Of a stretch of 29,386 nt of DNA, positions 23,599-29,386 are shown in pieces (the first letter of the stretch is position 1; each line of letters opens with the position of its first letter). The notes beneath the pieces are model-generated. The model saw nothing but the letters and a program-made list of their open reading frames with translations. It did no database searches and was not told the origin of the DNA. The DNA is from SG8-4 sp964598225 (GTDB lineage: Bacteria > Planctomycetota > Phycisphaerae > Sedimentisphaerales > Anaerobacaceae): contig CAZRBG010000067.1 of NCBI GenBank assembly GCA_964598225.1, forward strand, positions 1 to 29,386, written 5' to 3'. The translations under genes were made by a program, and so were the position numbers.

Positions 23599-24099
23599 AT
23601 GCGCTGGATCTGGATAGACAAGTTTATCGAATTCAACAGCGGCCAGAACGCTGTGGCCTTAAAGAATGTCACCATGGCTGAGGAGCATTTGCACGACCAT
23701 TTTCCCGGATTTCCCGTTATGCCGGAAAGCCTTATGATCGAAGCTATGGCCCAAACCGCGGGGATCCTCGTCGGCGAAGCAAAAGAGTTCCGGGAAAAAG
23801 TCATACTCGCAAAGATCAAAAAGGCCGTCTTTTTTGATTATGTCAAACCGGGCGATACGATTAAGCTCCGGGCCGAAATCGAATCCATCGTCGCTGAGGC
23901 CGCCACCACCAGTGGTAAAATAACCCGTGACGACAAAGTAATTGCCGAGATAGACCTTATGTTCAGCCACGTAGACCGGAATCTCGCGGGCATCGAATTT
24001 CCTGAAGAGAACTTCGTGTTCGGAAGCGACACGTCCGTGTTTGAATCGTTGCTGCGCGACGTACCTTCGGCCACAGGTAAAGATTCGGAGCTAAACTAA
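23599..24099 (+). CDS. FabZ-like 3-hydroxyacyl-ACP dehydratase (second copy)
   Basis: The protein is 166 aa from ATG 23599; an upstream in-frame TTG at 23560 is unlikely. The FabZ catalytic pair is H34 (DHFPGFPVMPE) and E48 (MIEAMAQ), in the same register as the first copy. This copy is closer to classical FabZ in both blocks, though the Gly after VMP is Glu. A C-terminal extension of about 35 residues follows the hot-dog domain. The stop and the next start share a base (TAATG at 24097-24101), so it is translationally coupled to the first ketosynthase. Confidence 0.9.
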   Translation: MRWIWIDKFIEFNSGQNAVALKNVTMAEEHLHDHFPGFPVMPESLMIEAMAQTAGILVGEAKEFREKVILAKIKKAVFFDYVKPGDTIKLRAEIESIVAEAATTSGKITRDDKVIAEIDLMFSHVDRNLAGIEFPEENFVFGSDTSVFESLLRDVPSATGKDSELN

Positions 24100-25412
24100 T
24101 GGAGCCGGCGCGCGTAGTGATAACAGGTTTTGGCGCTGTCACCTGCCTTGGACTAACAGTCGATGAGACTTGGGCCGGCCTCTGTGCCGGTAAAGTAGGG
24201 ATTGATACAATCACCGCGTTCAATCCGGCGGGCTTCGACTGCAAAATAGCCGGCCAGGTTCCCGAATATAAGATACGAGACCATGTTCCGAAAAAACTTC
24301 GTAAGTCAGTCAAGCTGATGTCCCGAGACATCGAGCTTTCGGTTATCGCGGCCGATGAGGCCTTTAAAAACGCCGGACTTATCACAAAAGGCATAGATCC
24401 CGAGAACGTCAACGTCGATCCCGAACGAATGGCCATTAACTTTGGCGCCGGTTTGATAAGCTGCGATCTCGTCGAGCTGGCCCCAGCCGTAGCCGCCAGT
24501 CTGACGGACGGAAAATTCGATATTCACAAATGGGGCAAAGAAGGTCTCGAACACGTAACGCCTTTGTGGCTGTTGAAGTACCTGCCCAACATGCTTGCCT
24601 GTCACGTCGGCATAATCCACGACATCCAGGGCCCGAGCAACACCCTTACTTGCGCCGAAGCTTCAGGCCATCTGGCGATTGCCGAAGCAGCCCAGGTTAT
24701 AGCACGAGGCGCCGGCGACATCGCACTGGCCGGCGGCGCCGAGGCCAAGGTCAATCCGATAGTCATGATCCGCCAGTGCCTGCTCAAAAGAGCTACGAGT
24801 CGGAACAATGATGCCCCCGCCTCTGCGTGCAGGCCGTTCGACGCTAATGCAAGGGGTTCGGTTTTCGGTGAAGCCGCAGGGGCGGTAATACTGGAGAATC
24901 CGCAGAACGCTGCGCGACGTGACGCGAAGATTTATGCCGAAGTAGGGGGCATCGGACAAAGCAACAATATCAATCCGGCATACCAGCGTCTCGAGCGCGA
25001 CGGCAAGGGAATTCAGATAGCGATAGAAAAAGCAATGGCCGATGCCGAGATTTCACCGGATGATCTGGACTTGATAGTTCCACATGGAACAGGTATACCG
25101 TACGACGATCTGGCTGAGGCCAAAGCGATCCAGGCGGCACTGGGAAAAGCAGCAACCGAAATTCCCGTCTGGCCCACTAAGAGCATGTTGAGTAACGCCG
25201 GCGCCGCCAGCGGAGCAGTTGACGTCGTCGCCGCCGCTTGTGCGATGAACGAAGGAACGATTCCCGCCGCGGTAAACTGTGACAGAAAAGCCGATGGCTG
25301 TAATCTGAACATCGCAGACAAGCCGCGAGAGACAAATATACGCTATGCACTGTGTTGCAGTTACACCTACGGCGGACAAACCGCTGCGATTGTGCTCAGG
25401 CAACCCCAATGA
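24099..25412 (+). CDS. Beta-ketoacyl-ACP synthase-like protein with Cys-His-Asn site
   Basis: The protein is 437 aa, KAS II (FabF) fold and length. The nucleophile Cys is C185 (TLTCAEASGH, one residue longer than the usual CAT-S-x-H loop). The first active-site His is H329 in VPHGTG. The second His, expected in KSMxGH, is replaced by Asn (KSMLSN, N366). KAS I/II enzymes normally use Cys-His-His; Cys-His-Asn is the KAS III set. It may therefore work with a different starter, work poorly in decarboxylation, or act as a partner subunit to the next, complete ketosynthase, 12 nt downstream. A GGAG Shine-Dalgarno lies 8 nt before the ATG. It overlaps the second FabZ gene by one base. Confidence 0.92.
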   Translation: MEPARVVITGFGAVTCLGLTVDETWAGLCAGKVGIDTITAFNPAGFDCKIAGQVPEYKIRDHVPKKLRKSVKLMSRDIELSVIAADEAFKNAGLITKGIDPENVNVDPERMAINFGAGLISCDLVELAPAVAASLTDGKFDIHKWGKEGLEHVTPLWLLKYLPNMLACHVGIIHDIQGPSNTLTCAEASGHLAIAEAAQVIARGAGDIALAGGAEAKVNPIVMIRQCLLKRATSRNNDAPASACRPFDANARGSVFGEAAGAVILENPQNAARRDAKIYAEVGGIGQSNNINPAYQRLERDGKGIQIAIEKAMADAEISPDDLDLIVPHGTGIPYDDLAEAKAIQAALGKAATEIPVWPTKSMLSNAGAASGAVDVVAAACAMNEGTIPAAVNCDRKADGCNLNIADKPRETNIRYALCCSYTYGGQTAAIVLRQPQ

Positions 25413-25424
25413 GAGGCGATCTCA

Positions 25425-26744
25425 ATGTTGAAGCAGACGAACGAACGAGTGGTGATAACGGGAATGGGGATTGTGTGCCCTCTGGGTCACGATGTAGAAA
25501 CGCTGTGGCAGGCTTTGCTGTCAGGCAAGAGCGGCGCGGCCAAGACCACTATATTCGACGCTTCGACGTTTCCGACAAGGTTTGGTGCCGAGGTCAAGGG
25601 CTACGAACACACCAACCATACCACGAATCCTCAACTGCATGAATTCAGCAACCGAGGATCAGGTTTCGTTATCGGCGCGACTGCGCAGGCCTGCAAACAG
25701 GCCGGGATTGAAATCGAGACCGACCAGCCGGCAGACGGGATAGACAGAACTAAGTTAGGGATTTATCTGGGCGCCGGGGAAGGATCGGTTGACAATGACG
25801 TCTTCTTCACGTCGATCTCAAAGGGTTGGGACGACGAGAATCGCGAGATGGATTGGCGTAAGTGGGCTCACGTTTCTTTTAGCCGAATGCACCCCATGCG
25901 CGAGCTGGAGCAGGAGCCAAACATGCCGGCCGCTCATATAGCGATGCTGACCGGCGCCCGAGGGCCGACTAGAAGCTGCCTCACTGCATGTGCGGCGAGC
26001 ACACAATCGGTCGGCGAGGCCGCAATGCTGATCCGCAAGGGTGACGCCGACGTAATGATTGCCGGCGGAGCGCACTCGATGATCCATCCGCTCGGCGTGA
26101 CGGGCTTCAATCGCCTTACCGCTCTTTCAACAAGAAATGACAGTCCCGAGACGGCGTCGAGACCGTTTACGGCCAGCAGGGACGGTTTCATCCTCGGCGA
26201 AGGGGCGGCGATAGTAATTTTGGAATCCCTGTCCTCTGCCAAAAAGCGAGGGGTGGAAATCCTTGCCGAGATAATCGGTTACGGCAGCAGCTCCGATGCT
26301 TTTCGTGTAACAGACATGCACGAAGAAGGCAGAGGCGCAATCCAGGCGATCAACGCCGCACTCGCCGACGCCGGTATCAGTTACAAAGACGTGGATTATA
26401 TCAGCACACACGGCACAAGCACCGCCGAGAACGATTTAATAGAGACCAAAGCGATAAAAGCGGCCTTCAAAGAACGAGCAAAAGAAATTCCCGCAAGCAG
26501 CGTCAAAAGCATGTTGGGCCATTTGATCGGCGCCGCCGGCGCAGCCGAGCTGATAACCTGTATTCTGGCGATACGTGATGGAATCATCCCGCCGACAATG
26601 AATCTGCACGATCCAGACCCGCAACTGGATCTTGATTACGTGCCCAATGAGCCAAGAAAAATGCCGCTCAATATCGTGATGAACGAATCCTTCGGCTTCG
26701 GTGGCCAGAATAATGTTGTGATTATTAAGAGATACCAAGAGTAA
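25425..26744 (+). CDS. Beta-ketoacyl-ACP synthase II-like protein, complete active site
   Basis: The protein is 439 aa. The full KAS II triad is visible: C189 in LTACAAST, H329 in STHGTST and H366 in KSMLGHLIGAAG. It condenses malonyl-ACP with acyl-ACP. A ketosynthase-typical C-terminal block NESFGFGGQN is present. GAGAGG about 8 nt before ATG gives a Shine-Dalgarno. It pairs with the preceding gene, which has the same length and register but lacks the second His. It is the last gene of the lipid cluster; serS follows 93 nt later under its own candidate promoter. I do not assign fabF because the cluster looks specialised rather than housekeeping. Confidence 0.93.
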   Translation: MLKQTNERVVITGMGIVCPLGHDVETLWQALLSGKSGAAKTTIFDASTFPTRFGAEVKGYEHTNHTTNPQLHEFSNRGSGFVIGATAQACKQAGIEIETDQPADGIDRTKLGIYLGAGEGSVDNDVFFTSISKGWDDENREMDWRKWAHVSFSRMHPMRELEQEPNMPAAHIAMLTGARGPTRSCLTACAASTQSVGEAAMLIRKGDADVMIAGGAHSMIHPLGVTGFNRLTALSTRNDSPETASRPFTASRDGFILGEGAAIVILESLSSAKKRGVEILAEIIGYGSSSDAFRVTDMHEEGRGAIQAINAALADAGISYKDVDYISTHGTSTAENDLIETKAIKAAFKERAKEIPASSVKSMLGHLIGAAGAAELITCILAIRDGIIPPTMNLHDPDPQLDLDYVPNEPRKMPLNIVMNESFGFGGQNNVVIIKRYQE

Positions 26745-26801
26745 TCAACCACATTTATTTAGCAGACAGTTTCACTGGATGCTTCCTCAGACGAATTTCA
26801 A

Positions 26802-26830
26802 TTGACGCCGATTCACGATCACACTACACT
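26802..26830 (+). promoter_or_regulatory. Promoter of serS, predicted leaderless
   Basis: TTGACG (26802-26807, five of six) and TACACT (26825-26830, four of six) are separated by exactly 17 nt, and ATG 26838 follows the -10 by 7 nt. No Shine-Dalgarno is present. This is the best promoter candidate in the window. Confidence 0.6.
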
Positions 26831-26837
26831 ACTGCCC

Positions 26838-28115
26838 ATGATTGATATTAAGCAAATACGAGAGAACCCTGAGAGCTTCAAAGTCGCATGCCAAGCCAAG
26901 AAGTTCAATGTCAGTGTTGACACTCTCCTTAAAGTAGATGCAAAACTTCGTTATAGTAAGACAATCTTACAGAATATTGCAACAGACAAAAACCGCATCG
27001 GTAAGTCAATTTCCACGTTGTCAGGCGATAAAAAAGACTCCGCGCTTATTACACTATCAGAATTGAAGAACGAAGAAGTCGATTTACAGAAAGAAATTAA
27101 AGACCTCCAGCCACAATTCGATGAATTGATGCAGCAGGTGCCGCAGCCGGCGGATGATGATGTGCCGCTTGGTGAAGATGACACGGAAAACGTCGAAATT
27201 AGAAAAGAGGGCCAAGTACGGCAATTTGGCTTTGAGCCTAAGGATCACCTGCAATTAGGTATTGATTTGGGTATGATCGACGTCGAGCGCGGCGTTAAGC
27301 TGGCGGGGACGAGAAATTATTTCCTCAAAGGCGACGGCGCTCTGCTGCACTGGGCTGTTTTACGATTTGCGATGGACCACATGATCGACAAGGGCTATGT
27401 CCCGCTATCTGTGCCGCTTTTGATGAAAGATGACGCCATGAAGGGCACCGGCTATTACCCCGGCTCCGAGGACCAGACATACCGGATGGAAAAGGATCAG
27501 TTGAATCTGGTCGGAACCGCCGAGGTGCCGCTGACCGCCTATCGCATGGGTGAGATATTGGCGGCCGAAGAGTTGCCGTTGAAATATGTCGCTCTTTCGA
27601 GCTGCTTTAGGCGCGAAGCCGGCGCCGCCGGCAAGGACACTTACGGCCTGTACCGAATCCACCAGTTCGATAAGGTTGAACAGGTCGTCATCTGCGAGAA
27701 TAACGCCGAGACCAGCGCAGAGTTTCACCGCGAGATTCTGTCCAACGCCGAGGCGGTTATGCAGGCGCTGGAACTGCCCTATCGCGTTGTAAATGTCTGC
27801 ACGGGCGATCTCGGCAGAGGACAGGCCAAAAAATTCGACGTCGAGGCCTGGATGCCGTCTCGCAAGAGCTACTGCGAAACGCACAGCGCGAGCAAGTTCT
27901 ACGAATTCCAGGCCAGAAGAATGAACCTGCGGTATAAAGATCCCGGCAGAAAGAAAAACATATTCTGTCACACGCTCAACAACACAGTTATTGCGTCACC
28001 GCGGATATTAATACCGATTCTCGAACTGTACCAGAACGCCGACGGCTCGATTACAATCCCGAAGGCTCTGCGGCCCTACATGAACGGCAAAGAGACAATA
28101 ACCAAACCTTCCTAA
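26838..28115 (+). CDS. serS: Serine-tRNA ligase
   Basis: SerRS charges tRNA-Ser in the cytoplasm (class II synthetase). The protein is 425 aa, the usual length, from ATG 26838 (MIDIKQIRENPE is the conserved SerRS start); an upstream in-frame TTG is not used. The N-terminal coiled-coil tRNA-binding arm spans about 30-105. Then come TAEVPLTA, motif 2 with CFRREAGAAGKDTYGLYRIHQF, and motif 3 around IASPRILIPILELYQ, ending IPKALRPYM. In motif 3 the usual GSGLAVGR reads NTVIASPR. It has no Shine-Dalgarno and a promoter placed for a leaderless transcript. Confidence 0.97.
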   Translation: MIDIKQIRENPESFKVACQAKKFNVSVDTLLKVDAKLRYSKTILQNIATDKNRIGKSISTLSGDKKDSALITLSELKNEEVDLQKEIKDLQPQFDELMQQVPQPADDDVPLGEDDTENVEIRKEGQVRQFGFEPKDHLQLGIDLGMIDVERGVKLAGTRNYFLKGDGALLHWAVLRFAMDHMIDKGYVPLSVPLLMKDDAMKGTGYYPGSEDQTYRMEKDQLNLVGTAEVPLTAYRMGEILAAEELPLKYVALSSCFRREAGAAGKDTYGLYRIHQFDKVEQVVICENNAETSAEFHREILSNAEAVMQALELPYRVVNVCTGDLGRGQAKKFDVEAWMPSRKSYCETHSASKFYEFQARRMNLRYKDPGRKKNIFCHTLNNTVIASPRILIPILELYQNADGSITIPKALRPYMNGKETITKPS

Positions 28116-28119
28116 AACG

Positions 28120-28196
28120 GTGAATGGTAAATGGTGAATAGTGAATGGTAACTGAGCGACACTGCGCAATTACCAATCACCAATTACAATTCACCC
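28120..28196. repeat. Low-complexity GTGAATGGTAA-type repeat
   Basis: Tandem GTGAATGGTAA-like units (28120-28151) are followed, after 15 nt, by inverted CAATTACCAATC-like units (28167-28196). The halves pair imperfectly. It fills most of the 98-nt gap between serS and the next gene. It belongs to a repeat type common in intergenic DNA and may fold into a hairpin after serS. Confidence 0.6.
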
Positions 28197-28213
28197 TTAT
28201 ATGGAGTCAGATT

Positions 28214-28630
28214 ATGACTAAAGAAGAAGTCTTCGAATTTATCACTGAGAACCCGCTCTTCAGTCTCGCGACCATAGACGACGGCCGGCCCCGCGCTCGA
28301 ATGATAATGATGTATCGGGCCGACGAAAACGGCGTTATCTTCAGCACAGGCAGCGAGAAAGACGTCAACAGGCAGTTGCAGGCCAATCCGGCGGTCGAGA
28401 TGTGTTTCTATGGCCATGAGCAGAACTGCCAGGTCAGAATCGCAGGAAAAGCCGAGCAAATTGATGATTTGGATTTGAAGAAACAAATCGTCGAGGATTT
28501 CGCCTTTCTAAAACCGTGGGTCGAAGAAAAGGGTTACGATATCCTCGTCCTATATCGAGTCGCTAACGGCGTGGCCACACCCTGGACAATGGAAACGAAC
28601 GAGCTGCCGAAAGAGTATGTGCAACTATGA
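28214..28630 (+). CDS. Pyridoxamine 5'-phosphate oxidase-family protein
   Basis: The protein is 138 aa from ATG 28214, which has TGGAG seven nt upstream; a longer in-frame start at 28145 lies within the intergenic repeat and is rejected. It is a single PPOX split-barrel domain that starts with a helix (TKEEVFEFITENPLFSLATIDDGRPRARM), typical of the small flavin- or heme-binding general-stress-type branch. The substrate cannot be told from sequence. It lies downstream of serS and is convergent with the ASPIC/UnbV gene. Confidence 0.88.
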   Translation: MTKEEVFEFITENPLFSLATIDDGRPRARMIMMYRADENGVIFSTGSEKDVNRQLQANPAVEMCFYGHEQNCQVRIAGKAEQIDDLDLKKQIVEDFAFLKPWVEEKGYDILVLYRVANGVATPWTMETNELPKEYVQL

Positions 28631-28646
28631 AAAGCAATATCACGGT

Positions 28647-29303
28647 CTATCTTGATTCAATCCGAGACTTACCTTCGGTCAGGGTGATAAGCCGATCTGC
28701 GGCAACGTTCTCGAATACATCAGTGTCGCCGCCAATCCAACGGACCTCGATTCGATCCGCCTTATCATGTTTTCCCAACCCGAAGTGAAGCCGCATCCCG
28801 TGATGACTTTGATATCCGCGTCCGCTGTGAACTTCGCCGAGAAGGGATAGATCGCCCGCCTTGACCCTAACGTGCGTGCCGACGCCGTCTCGATTGGTCT
28901 TCACGCCCCGCAAACGAATCTGCAACCAGTGGTTTTTAGTGATCGAGTTATTTCTCAAAATCGTCGGGCCGCGGCGCGAATTCAGTATTACTACATCTAT
29001 GTCCCCGTCGTTGTCCAAATCATCGAACCCCGCAGCCCGGCTTCGCAGCTTGATCTTCATGCCGTCGCCGCTTTGATCCGAAATATTAACAAATCTCCCG
29101 TCGCCGTTATTCATTAGTAAAATGTTTCGGACGTTCGTGGCTGAACTACTGTTGTATTTCTCGATATTGTCCTGAAGGTGCCCACATGCGACGAAAATGT
29201 CGCGATCTCCGTCGTTGTCGAAATCTACAAAACCGTTGCCCCAGGTGACATACGCAAGCGTTCCGGCTCCCGCGCCCGTAGTCATCGTGACATCTTCGAA
29301 CAT
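28647..29303 (-). CDS. ASPIC/UnbV-domain protein with FG-GAP/VCBS repeats (5' part displaced by frameshift)
   Basis: The visible frame encodes 218 aa, from an internal ATG. Two FG-GAP/VCBS-type calcium loops occur (DFDNDGDRDIFVA and DLDNDGDIDVVIL). The C-terminal UnbV_ASPIC domain follows, with NRDGVGTHVRV, HSGRGYQSHHG and the closing RIEVRWIGGDTDVFENV. Family members are normally over 500 aa, exported, with more repeats, so this is the 3' part of a larger gene. The frame is blocked upstream by a TGA (29366-29364); the upstream part continues in another frame (see next entry). Such proteins are abundant in planctomycetes; the role is thought to be extracellular binding, and this one is unassigned. 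Confidence 0.85.
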   Translation of the reverse strand: MFEDVTMTTGAGAGTLAYVTWGNGFVDFDNDGDRDIFVACGHLQDNIEKYNSSSATNVRNILLMNNGDGRFVNISDQSGDGMKIKLRSRAAGFDDLDNDGDIDVVILNSRRGPTILRNNSITKNHWLQIRLRGVKTNRDGVGTHVRVKAGDLSLLGEVHSGRGYQSHHGMRLHFGLGKHDKADRIEVRWIGGDTDVFENVAADRLITLTEGKSRIESR

Positions 29304-29386
29304 GCCGTCGCCCAGATTTCTATAGAGGGCGGTTAGGATCGTGCACGAAATAACTTCCCGATTTCATGGGGATAGTTCCGTCGGAA
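29304..29386 (-). pseudogene. Upstream part of the ASPIC/UnbV gene in a shifted frame
   Basis: Another minus frame reads SDGTIPMKSGSYFVHDPNR from the window edge, then TAG. Removing one base from the GGG run at 29327-29329 joins DPNR directly to LYRNLGDG of the main frame, the usual FG-GAP wording. It is a one-base frameshift or an assembly error at the window edge. Confidence 0.6.

Overview
The window looks like a chromosomal segment of a planctomycete, most likely of the Phycisphaerae/Sedimentisphaerales side. This is an inference from gene content. The markers are a MoxR-VWA operon with a long coiled-coil membrane protein, a Tat-exported Gfo/Idh/MocA oxidoreductase followed by a pseudopilin with an H-X9-DG motif, an ASPIC/UnbV protein, and a FabZ-ACP-FabZ-FabF-FabF lipid cluster of the kind discussed for anammox planctomycetes. 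GC is moderately high, except in an AT-rich patch at about 13.5-15.0 kb. No rRNA, tRNA, CRISPR array or insertion sequence was seen.

Layout. Positions 9251 down to 1 (minus strand) look like one long operon, in transcription order: a coiled-coil membrane protein, an iron-type solute-binding lipoprotein, an ABC permease fused to an NHL beta-propeller, a large VWA/amidotransferase-like membrane protein, and a MoxR AAA+ ATPase that runs off the left edge. Two junctions are 4-nt ATGA overlaps. No ABC ATPase gene is in view. A membrane protein of unknown function (9600-10982, minus) is divergent from the oxidoreductase-pseudopilin pair (11161-13348, plus). An AT-rich two-gene cassette follows (13564-14558, minus): a four-TM protein and a protein with ADP-ribosyltransferase-like motifs. 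Next come a PLP-dependent threonine/serine dehydratase (plus), a divergent gamma-glutamyltransferase (minus) and a PilZ protein (minus).

The run pyrF - nucleotidyltransferase-like - murD (21500 down to 18687, minus) joins pyrimidine and peptidoglycan synthesis. murD carries an in-frame palindromic repeat insertion. On the plus strand, after a YpmS-like membrane protein, lies a fatty-acid/polyketide-type cluster: FabZ-like, long ACP, intrinsic terminator, second FabZ, a ketosynthase with Cys-His-Asn, and a ketosynthase with the full Cys-His-His. serS, a PPOX-fold flavin-binding-type protein and a frameshifted ASPIC/UnbV gene (minus, right edge) complete the window.

Intergenic DNA holds several families of dispersed palindromic repeats. 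Three plus-strand genes (21569, 23599 and serS at 26838) lack a Shine-Dalgarno and have a -10-like hexamer ending 6-7 nt before the ATG, suggesting leaderless mRNAs. All functional calls come from reading the translations by eye; no database search was run.
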